Part shown: positions 16,638-24,298 of the stretch, one piece after another
Layout: each line of letters starts with the position of its first letter
How positions within the stretch are numbered: the first letter of the stretch is position 1
DNA from: Candidatus Dadabacteria bacterium
Lineage (GTDB): Bacteria; Desulfobacterota_D; UBA1144; Nemesobacterales; UBA2774
DNA length: 24,623 nt
Direction: 5' to 3'
Assembly: GCA_004356555.1 (NCBI GenBank)
Contig: SMWY01000126.1
Span: 1-24,623 of the forward strand
The notes under the pieces: generated by a model
Seen by the model: the letters and a program-made list of their open reading frames with translations, nothing else
Told to the model about the DNA's origin: nothing
Databases searched by the model: none
Program-made: the position numbers and the translations under genes

Positions 16638-19600
16638 TTAATCCTTTTCTAATTCATTTTTTTCAATCAACTCCACATTCAGCGACAATGCCTGGAGTTC
16701 TTTTTGTAGTACTTTAAAAGATTCCGGAAGACCCGGTTCAAAATTCATATCACCTTTTACAATAGAATCAAATATTCTGGTTCTTCCAATTACATCATCA
16801 GACTTCACTGTAAGAAACTCTTGCAAGGTATATGAAGCGCCATAAGCTTCGAGCGCCCATACTTCCATTTCTCCAAGACGCTGGCCGCCGAAATGTGCTT
16901 TACCACCAAGCGGCTGTTGCGTAACGAGGGAGTAGGGACCTATGGCTCTTGCGTGAATTTTTTCCTCAACAAGGTGATGTAGTTTTAACATATACATAAC
17001 ACCTACAGTAACTTTTTGATCAAATGGCTCACCCGTCTGGCCATCAAAAAGTATTGTTTTACCATCTTCCGGCAGGCCGGTTTCTCTTAACAATTCTTTT
17101 ATTTGTTTTTCAGAGGCTCCGTCAAAAACGGGGGATTTTAAGGGAATTCCGTTCCCGAGACGTTTTGCAACTTCAATAACTTCCTCATCATCAAGATTAT
17201 CTATCAACTTCTTGGTCTCAGAGGAATCATAGATATCTTTTAGCTTAGCTTTTAATGCATTAGTACTAAACTCTCTTTCCATAAATTCATTTATCTGCTG
17301 GCCGAGCTCCCTACCTGCCCATCCGAGATGAGTTTCCAGGACCTGACCCACGTTCATTCTTGAAGGAACACCCAAAGGATTGAGGACCATCTCTACAGGA
17401 GAACCATTTGGAAGATATGGCAGATCTTCCTCAGCAAGTATTTTTGATATAACTCCTTTGTTCCCGTGCCTTCCAGCCATTTTGTCGCCTACTTGGAGTT
17501 TTCTTTTTACAGCAATGTTTACCTTTACGACTTTTAAAACCCCAGGAGGGAGCTCATCAGGCTTGGTAAGTTTAGATATCCTCTGGTCGTACAGTACATT
17601 TGTTAAATCAATTTGCTCAAGGGTTCTTTCAATAATTCTCTTTATCTCAGCCTCTATATTATTACCTTTTTCAACACTAATATCCGCAAGTTTCTCAAAT
17701 GGTATACCCTTGAGAACATCCTCTAGAATCTTATCACCTTTTTTGAAAACTGTTTTTCTTGATACAGTAAGTTTTGTAGATGACGTCTTGTTAAGAATAA
17801 GTGGCTTTATACGCTCAATAGCGTCGTCTTTTAAAACCTTAAGTTCATCATCTCTATCTTGTTCTAAGCGTGTGACTTCAAAATCTTCGATGCTCTTTGC
17901 TCTATCGTCTTTATTAACAACCCTGGAAATAAGCATCTTAACATCGATAACAGTTCCATATACACCAGGAGAAGCTTTTAAAGAAGTATCTTTAACATCG
18001 CCTGCTTTATCTCCAAATATTGCTCTTAGCAAACGCTCTTCGGGAGAAAGCTGTGTCTCTCCCTTGGGAGATATCTTGCCTACAATTATGTCCCCTGGTT
18101 TTACCTCCGCCCCTATTCTGATAATTCCGCTTTCATCCAAATTTCTAAGGGCGTCTTCACTTACATTGGGGATATCCCTTGTAATTTCTTCTCTTCCGAG
18201 TTTTGTTTCTCTCGCAACACATTCAACTTCTTCAATGTGAATTGATGTAAATCTATCCTCTTTTACCAGTTTCTCGCTAATTAAAATGGCGTCTTCAAAG
18301 TTGTATCCACCCCAGGGCATGAAAGCCACAAGTACATTTTGGCCAAGCGCCAATTCACCATGATCGGTTGAAGGACCATCAGCAATTACTTGCCCTGCCC
18401 TAACAGCCTGTCCCTTCTTTACTATTGGCTTCTGATTCCAGCAGGTGCTCTGGTTAGACTTGGGAAATTTAAGAAGGCTATACATGTCAACGCCGGCTTC
18501 GTCTTTTACACTATCGGTATAAGCGCTTACCACAATTCTGGCTGAATCGACATATTCAACCACACCGTCTCTTTTCGCTATAACGGTGACTCCGGAATCT
18601 TTTGCAACTCTGCTCTCAAGACCGGTACCAACAATAGGGGCGCTGGTTCTAATAAGAGGCACGGCTTGACGTTGCATGTTTGAGCCCATCAAGGCACGGT
18701 TTGCATCATCATGCTCTAGAAAAGGTATTAAAGAAGCTGATACAGAAACAAGCTGGGCTGGGGAAACATCCATTAGATCAACTCGCTCACGATCAATCAT
18801 AAGAAATTCACCGCCTTGTCTTACGGAAATAAATTCAGATGTAAAGTTTCCCTTTTTATCCAGTGGAGCATTTGCCTGTGCAATTATATATTTTTCCTCA
18901 GCAAGGGCATTCATATAAACAATTTCATCTGTAACTCTCGCTTTTTTTACAACACGGTACGGGGTCTGTATAAAACCAAACTCATTTATCTTTCCGTATG
19001 TGCTAAGACTTGATATAAGACCAATGTTTGGCCCTTCAGGAGTTTCAATTGGACATATTCTCCCGTAGTGAGAGGAATGTACATCTCTAACTTCAAAACC
19101 TGCTCTTTCACGCGTAAGCCCCCCTGGGCCTAAGGCGCTAAGTCTCCTCTTGTGAGTAATTTCAGACAGTGGATTAGTTTGATCCATAAATTGGGAAAGC
19201 TGTCCAGTAGCAAAGAATTCTTTTACGACGGCAATCACTGTTTTAGGAATTAGCAGTTCGCTCGGCATCAGGTTTTCAACCGCCTGATAACCCATTTTCT
19301 CTTTGACAGAACGGGCTAATCTTTCAAGCCCATGATAGAACCTGTCTTCAATTAACTCACCAACGGTCCTGACCCTTCTGTTTCCAAGGTGGTCAATATC
19401 ATCCGTTGCCCCTCTACCGCCTCTTAAATCCAGGAGATATCCGACAGTCCCCACAATATCTTCTTTTGTAAGAGTAGAGACATCTTCAGAAATACCATGA
19501 TTTAGTTTATAATTTATCTTAAGCCGTCCTACTTGAGAGAGCCTGTATGTATCCGGATTAAAAAACATATTTTCAAAGAAAGTTTCTGCAACTTTTAGTG

Positions 19601-20750
19601 TTGGAGGATCGGTAGGACGAAACTTTTTGTAAATCTCTGTAATTGCTTCTTCCCTAGTAATTACTTTATCTGCTAGCACAGTACTTCTAAGAGAGGCAAC
19701 AACAGAAACGTTATCTATATAAAATACTTTTAATCCTTTTACACCAGCTTGTTTTATTTCATCTAGCTTTTCTTCAGTTATTGACTCATTAAAATTTACG
19801 ACTACTTCGCCGGTTTTTTTATTCACAATGTCGTCTGCAGCAAATCTATCAATCAATTCGCTTGGGTCAATCGGAATACTTTTTACTTTTGCATTTTTTA
19901 GCTTTTCAATATGGTTTCGTACTAACCTTTTTCCCTTCTTAATTAAAACATCTCCGCTTTTTGGATCCAATATATCAGCTGTAGAGCGTTGATAGGGCAG
20001 CACGTCATAATTAACATCTTTACTCATTCCTTTTGAATCTATATGGATAGCCTCAACAGGGTAAAAATGGTGCATTATTTCTCTATTGTCATAACCAAGA
20101 GCTTTTAAAAGCACAGTTACAAGAAATTTCTTCTTTCTATCAATCCTTACATGGAGAAGGTCTTTAGAATCGAATTCAAAATCTATCCACCTACCATCAT
20201 GAGGAACTATCCTGGCTGAGAAGGAGGACCTTCCGGCGCTGTTATCTTTATTTTTTACCTGATCAAAAAAGACTCCGGGAGAACGGTGAAGCTGGTTAAC
20301 GATAACCCTCTCCGTACCATTGACTATAAAAGAACCGTTAGGCGTCATTAGCGGTATTTCGCCGAAATAAACTTCCTGTTCTTTCACATCTCTGATTGTA
20401 CGCTCATCACCCGATTCCGTATCCCAAATCACCAGTCTGAATGTAACGTATAGCGGCGCTATATAGGTATATCCTTTTAACCTACATTCTACCGCTTCAT
20501 ACTTTGGTTTATCCAAGCGGTAGCCAATATATTCAAGCGAGGCTTTTTCGTTATAATCCTCTATTGGAAATACAGTTTTAAAAGCGTTATGCAGACCAAA
20601 ATCTTCTCTACTCTCAGGTTCCGTATTAGCTTGCAGAAAATCACGATAGGACTCAATTTGCACTTCAAGCAGGTGAGGTATTTCAAGAACCGTTGGTATT
20701 TTCGAAAAACTCTTTCTAAATTTATAAAATTCTAAACCATCAAGACTCAA
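16638..20750 (-). CDS. rpoB: DNA-directed RNA polymerase subunit beta
   Basis: Second catalytic subunit of RNA polymerase, 1370 residues (E. coli 1342). The N-terminus FRKSFSKIPTVLEIPHLLEV is canonical. The rifampicin-binding region (from about 515) reads QLSQFMDQTNPLSEITHKRR then LSALGPGGLTRERAGFEV, with wild-type residues at the usual resistance positions (the Gln, Asp, His and Ser of the cluster), predicting sensitivity of the target. Later motifs include GYNFEDAILISEKLVKEDRFTS and KMAGRHGNKGVISKI. The start is TTG at 20750: an in-frame TAA sits three codons upstream (20757-20759), no ATG is available near the N-terminus, and AGGGGGT lies about 9 nt before it. It follows rplL after an unusually long 227-nt gap. 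Confidence 0.98.
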   Translation of the reverse strand: MSLDGLEFYKFRKSFSKIPTVLEIPHLLEVQIESYRDFLQANTEPESREDFGLHNAFKTVFPIEDYNEKASLEYIGYRLDKPKYEAVECRLKGYTYIAPLYVTFRLVIWDTESGDERTIRDVKEQEVYFGEIPLMTPNGSFIVNGTERVIVNQLHRSPGVFFDQVKNKDNSAGRSSFSARIVPHDGRWIDFEFDSKDLLHVRIDRKKKFLVTVLLKALGYDNREIMHHFYPVEAIHIDSKGMSKDVNYDVLPYQRSTADILDPKSGDVLIKKGKRLVRNHIEKLKNAKVKSIPIDPSELIDRFAADDIVNKKTGEVVVNFNESITEEKLDEIKQAGVKGLKVFYIDNVSVVASLRSTVLADKVITREEAITEIYKKFRPTDPPTLKVAETFFENMFFNPDTYRLSQVGRLKINYKLNHGISEDVSTLTKEDIVGTVGYLLDLRGGRGATDDIDHLGNRRVRTVGELIEDRFYHGLERLARSVKEKMGYQAVENLMPSELLIPKTVIAVVKEFFATGQLSQFMDQTNPLSEITHKRRLSALGPGGLTRERAGFEVRDVHSSHYGRICPIETPEGPNIGLISSLSTYGKINEFGFIQTPYRVVKKARVTDEIVYMNALAEEKYIIAQANAPLDKKGNFTSEFISVRQGGEFLMIDRERVDLMDVSPAQLVSVSASLIPFLEHDDANRALMGSNMQRQAVPLIRTSAPIVGTGLESRVAKDSGVTVIAKRDGVVEYVDSARIVVSAYTDSVKDEAGVDMYSLLKFPKSNQSTCWNQKPIVKKGQAVRAGQVIADGPSTDHGELALGQNVLVAFMPWGGYNFEDAILISEKLVKEDRFTSIHIEEVECVARETKLGREEITRDIPNVSEDALRNLDESGIIRIGAEVKPGDIIVGKISPKGETQLSPEERLLRAIFGDKAGDVKDTSLKASPGVYGTVIDVKMLISRVVNKDDRAKSIEDFEVTRLEQDRDDELKVLKDDAIERIKPLILNKTSSTKLTVSRKTVFKKGDKILEDVLKGIPFEKLADISVEKGNNIEAEIKRIIERTLEQIDLTNVLYDQRISKLTKPDELPPGVLKVVKVNIAVKRKLQVGDKMAGRHGNKGVISKILAEEDLPYLPNGSPVEMVLNPLGVPSRMNVGQVLETHLGWAGRELGQQINEFMEREFSTNALKAKLKDIYDSSETKKLIDNLDDEEVIEVAKRLGNGIPLKSPVFDGASEKQIKELLRETGLPEDGKTILFDGQTGEPFDQKVTVGVMYMLKLHHLVEEKIHARAIGPYSLVTQQPLGGKAHFGGQRLGEMEVWALEAYGASYTLQEFLTVKSDDVIGRTRIFDSIVKGDMNFEPGLPESFKVLQKELQALSLNVELIEKNELEKD

Positions 20751-20815
20751 TTTGGCTTACCCCCTAATTAAGTTTATTAAACTCACTCGACCAACTTCAC
20801 AACCAAATTCTTCAC

Positions 20816-20854
20816 AGTAAAAGCACGGGTTTTTAGCGTTCAATTAAGTGCCTT
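20816..20854 (-). terminator. Weak terminator-like stem upstream of rpoB
   Basis: On the transcribed strand AAGGCAC (20848-20854) can pair with GUGCUUU (20820-20826), seven pairs with one G.U, and UUUUAC follows. The loop of about 21 nt is long, so stability is modest. It could act as a partial attenuator before rpoBC, or be chance. Confidence 0.22.
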
Positions 20855-20911
20855 GCTCCCTACAGTATTCAGATCTACACAAGGGAAGCTCTCAAATAAA
20901 CAAATGATTAA

Positions 20912-20950
20912 ATAGATTAGCAACTAATTTTAAGTTGCCGAGACATCTAC
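20912..20950 (-). promoter_or_regulatory. Two-part RNA hairpin between rplL and rpoB
   Basis: On the transcribed strand GCAACT pairs perfectly with AGTTGC around a 7-nt loop. Beneath it, after an asymmetric internal loop, TAGAT pairs with ATCTA, extendable by one G.U pair. No U-run follows. An internal-looped stem between rplL and rpoB resembles in position the RNase III processing site known in E. coli, but the match is structural only and the pairing enzyme is not shown. Confidence 0.4.
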
Positions 20951-20977
20951 AAATAACCGCCCGTTCAAAAGAAACCC

Positions 20978-21367
20978 TTAACTGATTTCTATTTCTGCGC
21001 CAGTTTCCTCGAGCCTTTTCTTAATGCTCTCGGCTTCTTCCTTATCAACACCTTCTTTTATAGCTTTGGGGGCACTTTCTACAAGCTCTTTTGCTTCTTT
21101 AAGACCTAGAGATGTAACCTCTCTAACGGCTTTAATAACTTGTATCTTGTTGTCGCCAAAGGCTTTTAAGACTACATTAAATTCAGTCTTTTCAGCTGAT
21201 TCCGCCTGGCCATCCCCAGCAGGGGCTACACCTGCAGCAGCAACCGCTACAGGAGCTGCAGCTTTTACATCAAATTTGTCTTCTATCTCCTTGATCAAGT
21301 CTGAAATTTCAAGCATAGTCGCTTTTTCAAGGTATGAAACAACATCGGTTCTAGTGATCTCAGGCAT
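20978..21367 (-). CDS. rplL: Ribosomal protein L7/L12
   Basis: The multicopy stalk protein that recruits and activates translational GTPases. The 129 residues are typical (about 120-128). The N-terminal dimerisation domain that docks on L10 is residues 1-36, followed by an Ala/Pro/Val-rich hinge (about 36-58, AAAPVAVAAAGVAPAG). The C-terminal globular domain is about 60-129, with KTEFNVVLKAFGDNKIQVIK and LGLKEAKELVE, the factor-binding helices. The ATG at 21367 has a near-perfect Shine-Dalgarno AAGGAGGT upstream, fitting its need for several copies per ribosome. It starts 72 nt after the rplJ stop. Its dimers bind the helix at the end of the L10 core, close to where the L10 repeat tail begins. 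Confidence 0.97.
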   Translation of the reverse strand: MPEITRTDVVSYLEKATMLEISDLIKEIEDKFDVKAAAPVAVAAAGVAPAGDGQAESAEKTEFNVVLKAFGDNKIQVIKAVREVTSLGLKEAKELVESAPKAIKEGVDKEEAESIKKRLEETGAEIEIS

Positions 21368-21439
21368 TATACTTGTACCTCCTTAAATGTATTAGAAAAT
21401 ATGTTTTTATCATTCTCATAAAACTTGCGAATCTACTTC

Positions 21440-22132
21440 TTAACTTTCCTCTTTGCTCTCCTGCTTACTTTCCTCTTTGCTCTCCCCTTTACTTTCCTCT
21501 TTGCTCTCCTGCTTGCTCTCCCCTTTGCTTTCCTGCTTACTTTCCTCTTTGCTCTCCCCTTTACTCTCCTGCTTGCTCTCCTCTTTACTTGCCTGCTTGC
21601 TCTCCTCTTTGCTTTCCTGCTTGGTATCCTTTACCGCCTCTAAAGCATATAACAACCTGGTTTGCATCTGAGTCAGAGTACCCAAGAAATTTGATACCGG
21701 GCTTGAGAGTATCCCCAAAAGCTGTGATATCATTTCCGGACGTGATGGCAATTTTGAGAGCATTGTAATCTCATCAGCACCAACAATATTGCCCTCGACA
21801 AGTCCCCCTTTAATCTTAAGTGAAGGAAGCTTTTTAGCGGAATTGACAAAAACCTTTGCAGCTGCTGCCGGATCATTTTCGCAAACTGCGATAGCGGTCG
21901 GACCGATGAACAAATCGCTTATTTGCTCAATATCCGTATCCTTAGCAGCTATTTTTAGGAGTGTATTTTTAACAATCTTCAGCTTTGTACCAGCATCCTT
22001 TAAGTTAGATCTAAGCCCTTCAAGCTCTTTTACTGTAAGCCCTTTATATTCAACAAGAATAACTGAAGGCTTAGCTTTAAAAACTCCGTTAAAATGTTCA
22101 ACAACTTCGTTTTTCGCCGCTTTAGTTAACAT
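21440..22132 (-). CDS. rplJ: Ribosomal protein L10 with a long Glu-Ser-Lys repeat tail
   Basis: Scaffold of the ribosomal stalk: it binds 23S rRNA through its N-terminal domain and carries L7/L12 dimers on its C-terminal helix. Residues 1-172 are an ordinary L10, including FNGVFKAKPSVILVEYKGLT near the start and a C-terminal helix ending LLYALEAVKDTKQ, which is where E. coli L10 stops. Residues 173-230 are an added tail of 14 Glu-Ser-Lys-X units (X is Glu, Gln or Gly; one unit starts with Ala) plus a final Glu-Ser. The tail is encoded by a 12-bp tandem repeat at 21443-21616 and stays in frame to a normal stop. The Shine-Dalgarno AAGGAG lies well placed before the ATG. The family is certain; the function of the tail is unknown. 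Confidence 0.96.
   Translation of the reverse strand: MLTKAAKNEVVEHFNGVFKAKPSVILVEYKGLTVKELEGLRSNLKDAGTKLKIVKNTLLKIAAKDTDIEQISDLFIGPTAIAVCENDPAAAAKVFVNSAKKLPSLKIKGGLVEGNIVGADEITMLSKLPSRPEMISQLLGILSSPVSNFLGTLTQMQTRLLYALEAVKDTKQESKEESKQASKEESKQESKGESKEESKQESKGESKQESKEESKGESKEESKQESKEES
21443..21616 (-). repeat. 12-bp tandem repeat encoding the L10 tail
   Basis: About 14.5 copies of a 12-bp unit, seen on the plus strand as variants of TCTCCTCTTTGC, TTTCCTGCTTAC and TCTCCCCTTTAC. Each unit encodes Glu-Ser-Lys plus Glu, Gln or Gly on the minus strand. Unit length is a multiple of three, so gain or loss of copies keeps the frame. Copies differ both at synonymous positions (TCT/TTT for Glu GAG/GAA-type changes) and at the fourth residue. 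The tract is therefore not a very recent pure expansion. All frames across it are open on the plus strand, which produces spurious Leu/Ser-rich reading frames. Confidence 0.95.
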
Positions 22133-22183
22133 TATTCACTCCTTAGATACATGTATGAATTAAAACCCTATAACGATATATAT

Positions 22184-22212
22184 TATATAAAAACTATGTT
22201 ATTACGCCGCAA
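22184..22212 (-). promoter_or_regulatory. Possible internal promoter before rplJ-rplL
   Basis: On the minus strand TTGCGG (22207-22212), overlapping the end of rplA, is 17 bp from TATATA (22184-22189), or 19 bp from a perfect TATAAT (22182-22187). An internal promoter before rplJ exists in E. coli. The 69-nt gap is A/T-rich, so this is a weak call. The gap also holds a 10-bp palindrome ATACATGTAT (22147-22156) close to the rplJ Shine-Dalgarno. Confidence 0.28.
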
Positions 22213-22927
22213 TTTGAAATCTTTTTAGTTCTTCACGCACATTAAGAAAATCTACCTTAATTCCAGGCCCCATTGTGTTTGCAATAGTAATCTTTCTGAT
22301 AAATGTACCCTTTGATGATGGGGGCTTCATTTTTGTAAGGGATTCCATAAGAATAAGGAAATTATCCTTTAACTTATCTGAACCAAAAGAAACCTTACCA
22401 ATAGAGGTATGTACAACCCCACCCTTGTCATTTTTAACTTCGATTCTTCCTGCTTTTGCCTCTTTTACCGCTTGTTCTATATCAAACGTTACTGTACCCA
22501 CCTTTGGAGTAGGCATAAGCCCTCTGGGACCTAATACTTTTCCTAATTTGGCAACAGTACTCATCACATCAGGAGTCGCTATAGAAACATCAAATTTGAG
22601 CCAGTTATCTTTTGATATCTTATCAATCATATCCTCAAGACCTACATAATCGGCACCTGCATCCTGCGCTTCCTTTTCTTTCTCTCCTTTTGCGAAAACC
22701 AACACCTTTATATCTTTACCTATACCGTGAGGGAGAACCAAGCCAGTTCTTATCTGCTGATTAGCCTGTCTGGGATCAATGCCAAGTTTTACAGAAACCT
22801 CTACAGTTTCATCAAATTTAGCAGTTTTAGTTTCACCAATAAGTTTAATTGCTTCATCCACAGTGTAAGTTTTCTTGAAACCAAGTGCTTCACTGACCTC
22901 GGTATATTTTTTCCCTTTTTTTGCCAT
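22202..22927 (-). CDS. rplA: Ribosomal protein L1
   Basis: Large-subunit protein of the L1 stalk, which moves with deacylated tRNA in the E site; in many bacteria it also represses its own rplK-rplA mRNA. The 241 residues are slightly longer than usual (about 230-235). Family segments are VEVSVKLGIDPRQANQQIRT near the N-terminus, the VLGPRGLMPTPKVGTV signature in the middle, and GRIEVKNDKGGVVHTSIGKV later. The ATG at 22927 has an AAGGAG Shine-Dalgarno 8 nt upstream. It begins 54 nt after the rplK stop in the same operon. I could not identify a clear L1-binding stem in the mRNA by eye. Confidence 0.97.
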   Translation of the reverse strand: MAKKGKKYTEVSEALGFKKTYTVDEAIKLIGETKTAKFDETVEVSVKLGIDPRQANQQIRTGLVLPHGIGKDIKVLVFAKGEKEKEAQDAGADYVGLEDMIDKISKDNWLKFDVSIATPDVMSTVAKLGKVLGPRGLMPTPKVGTVTFDIEQAVKEAKAGRIEVKNDKGGVVHTSIGKVSFGSDKLKDNFLILMESLTKMKPPSSKGTFIRKITIANTMGPGIKVDFLNVREELKRFQIAA

Positions 22928-22981
22928 TACCTTTCTCCTTGAAATCTAAGAACTTCCACCTAAATAATCACCAAACGACAA

Positions 22982-23398
22982 TTATTCAATCTCTATCCCC
23001 ATACTTCTTGCAGTGCCAGCAACAATGTTAGATGCGGCTTGTATATCATTCGTATTTAGATCAGGCAGCTTAGTTTTAGCTATCTCTTCCACCTGGGCTT
23101 TAGTTACTTTCCCTACTTTAACCTTCAGAGCTTCACCAGAACCCTTGTCAACCTTAGCGGCTTTCTTTAGCAAATAAGAGACCGGTGGAGTTCTAACCTC
23201 AAAGGAAAACGACCTATCTGCATATACAGTAACAGTAACAGGAAGAAGTCCCTCCATTTTAGCCGTTTGAGCGTTAAATGCTTTGCAAAATTCCATTATA
23301 TTTACACCGCGTTGGCCAAGTGCCGGACCAACAGGGGGTGAAGGTGTTGCCTTCCCGGCATCTACTAAGAGTTTTATATATCCGTCTATCTTTTTCAT
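22982..23398 (-). CDS. rplK: Ribosomal protein L11
   Basis: Protein of the GTPase-associated centre at the base of the stalk; it contacts 23S rRNA and is needed for RelA-type stringent signalling and thiostrepton binding. The proline-rich N-terminal domain has PPVGPALGQRGVNIMEFC (about 21-38), and the C-terminal rRNA-binding domain contains the usual LPDLNTNDIQAA and GTARSMGIEIE ends. I use the ATG at 23398, not the in-frame ATG nine codons upstream. It gives 138 residues and the canonical MKKIDGYIKL start, and a GGAG sits 10 nt before it inside the end of nusG. The longer version would add nine residues translated from nusG codons in another frame. The start is one base after the nusG stop. 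Confidence 0.96.
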   Translation of the reverse strand: MKKIDGYIKLLVDAGKATPSPPVGPALGQRGVNIMEFCKAFNAQTAKMEGLLPVTVTVYADRSFSFEVRTPPVSYLLKKAAKVDKGSGEALKVKVGKVTKAQVEEIAKTKLPDLNTNDIQAASNIVAGTARSMGIEIE

Positions 23399-23399
23399 A

Positions 23400-23957
23400 T
23401 TAAATTTTCTCCACTTGGTTAACATCTAATTCTATTGGAGTGGTTCTACCAAAAATAGTCACAAGAACCTTCACCTTCGCTTTATCATGATTAACTTCTT
23501 CAATTACTCCTGAGAAGTTAGCGAACGGGCCTTCTATCACCTTCACTGTCTCACCATTTTCAAATGAAATCTTCGGTTTGGGCTTTAGTGTACCCTCTTC
23601 AATCTGCCTCTTTATTTTTTGAACTTCTTCTTCACCTACGTTGGGAACAGAATCAGGATCTATTGTACCATCCTTAACCCTGCCGCCCACGAAACCTATC
23701 ACTTTAGGAATATTCCTTATAAAATGCCAACTTCCTTCATTAAGCTCCATGCTTACCAATATGTAACCGGGGAAGAACTTTCTAACCGAAGTCTTCTTTT
23801 TTCCACCTTTTAATGGCTCAACAATAGTCTCGGTTGGCACCAGCACTTCACCAACCTGGTCCTCAAATCCTTCTATTACCATTCTATCTTCAATATAGGA
23901 CTTTACACGATCTTCAAAGCCCGTATTTGTATGAATGACATACCACCTATTATTCAA
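23400..23957 (-). CDS. nusG: Transcription termination/antitermination factor NusG
   Basis: Elongation factor that clamps RNA polymerase, supports processivity and links it to Rho or the leading ribosome. The protein has 185 residues, normal for NusG. The N-terminal domain opens with RWYVIHTNTGFEDRV and contains FFPGYILVSM and the WHFIRNIPKVIGFVGG segment. The C-terminal KOW domain (from about 134) has GETVKVIEGPFANFSGVIEEV. The start codon is TTG at 23957: the ATG a few bases upstream is out of frame, an in-frame TGA lies further upstream, and a GGAG is 10 nt before the TTG. It lies 25 nt after secE and 1 nt before rplK, so it is part of the secE-nusG-rplKAJL operon. Confidence 0.96.
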   Translation of the reverse strand: MNNRWYVIHTNTGFEDRVKSYIEDRMVIEGFEDQVGEVLVPTETIVEPLKGGKKKTSVRKFFPGYILVSMELNEGSWHFIRNIPKVIGFVGGRVKDGTIDPDSVPNVGEEEVQKIKRQIEEGTLKPKPKISFENGETVKVIEGPFANFSGVIEEVNHDKAKVKVLVTIFGRTTPIELDVNQVEKI

Positions 23958-23982
23958 ATTCCCATTTCTCCGTAACAGTTTG

Positions 23983-24186
23983 TTAGCTCAATACGTATCT
24001 TATTGCCATTGAAAAAATAAAGTCTACACCTGCCAAGAAAGCAGCAAACAGGCCAGAAATAAGAATCACAGCCACAGTCGACTTTACCGCTTCCTGTCTG
24101 GAAGGCCATGTAATACGCTTCGCCTCGTTTTCTATATCTTTGGCAAATTGAGCTGTTTCTAAACTTAGTTCTCTTATCTTATCCAT
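23983..24186 (-). CDS. secE: Preprotein translocase subunit SecE
   Basis: Essential clamp subunit of the SecYEG channel in the inner membrane. The 67 residues are the short single-span form found in most bacteria; E. coli has three spans. The amphipathic helix with the conserved EAKRITWPSRQEAVKST (21-37) is followed by one membrane segment (about 38-60). The ATG at 24186 lies 16 nt after the 3' end of tRNA-Trp, with only a weak GGA upstream. The position between rpmG/tRNA-Trp and nusG is the classical one. Confidence 0.96.
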   Translation of the reverse strand: MDKIRELSLETAQFAKDIENEAKRITWPSRQEAVKSTVAVILISGLFAAFLAGVDFIFSMAIRYVLS

Positions 24187-24202
24187 TTAGAAGTCCATTT
24201 TG

Positions 24203-24276
24203 CAGGGCAGGAGGGAATCGAACCCCCAACCCCTGGTTTTGGAGACCAGTGCTCTGCCTAATTGAGCTACTGCCCT
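24203..24276 (-). tRNA. tRNA-Trp (anticodon CCA)
   Basis: The reverse complement folds into a cloverleaf. The acceptor stem AGGGCAG/CTGCCCT is perfect, the D arm is GCTC/GAGC, and the anticodon stem CTGGT/ACCAG carries loop CTCCAAA, giving anticodon CCA (tryptophan). The T arm has loop TTCGATT and the discriminator is G. The next bases are CAAA, so the 3' CCA is not encoded and must be added after processing, unlike the tRNA-Asn in this window. It sits 22 nt after rpmG and 16 nt before secE in the same direction, so it must be cut out of the protein-coding transcript. Confidence 0.96.
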
Positions 24277-24298
24277 TTTCACAACTATAATCTTTATG

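Larger units (their letters stand above)
20751..20977 (-). other. rplL-rpoB intergenic region (leader of rpoBC)
   Basis: A 227-nt gap without a gene inside an otherwise tightly packed operon. Near its distal end is the Shine-Dalgarno of rpoB. It contains two possible RNA stems on the transcribed strand (20912-20950 and 20816-20854, listed separately) and a short palindrome, AGTTTAATAAACT, near 20770-20782. No convincing promoter pair was found. In E. coli the equivalent gap contains an attenuator and an RNase III site that lower rpoBC expression relative to rplJL; a similar role here is inferred from position and structure only. Confidence 0.5.

Noticed and set aside
17380..18240. 286-codon plus-strand frame
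   Set aside because: It is antisense to rpoB, Ser/Leu/Ile-rich in the way typical of mirror frames, and has no own promoter or domain.
21443..21616. The tandem array as a CRISPR or mobile-element repeat
   Set aside because: The unit is 12 bp without spacers, lies inside the rplJ frame and preserves coding; there is no cas gene or transposase.
21425..21768. Several Leu/Ser/Pro-rich plus-strand frames
   Set aside because: They are all readings of the antisense strand of the 12-bp repeat in rplJ, which is open in every frame because of its composition.
23399..23425. Upstream ATG for rplK (nine extra residues)
   Set aside because: It would overlap the nusG 3' end, lacks a suitable Shine-Dalgarno and gives a non-family N-terminus; the ATG at 23398 has GGAG and the canonical start.
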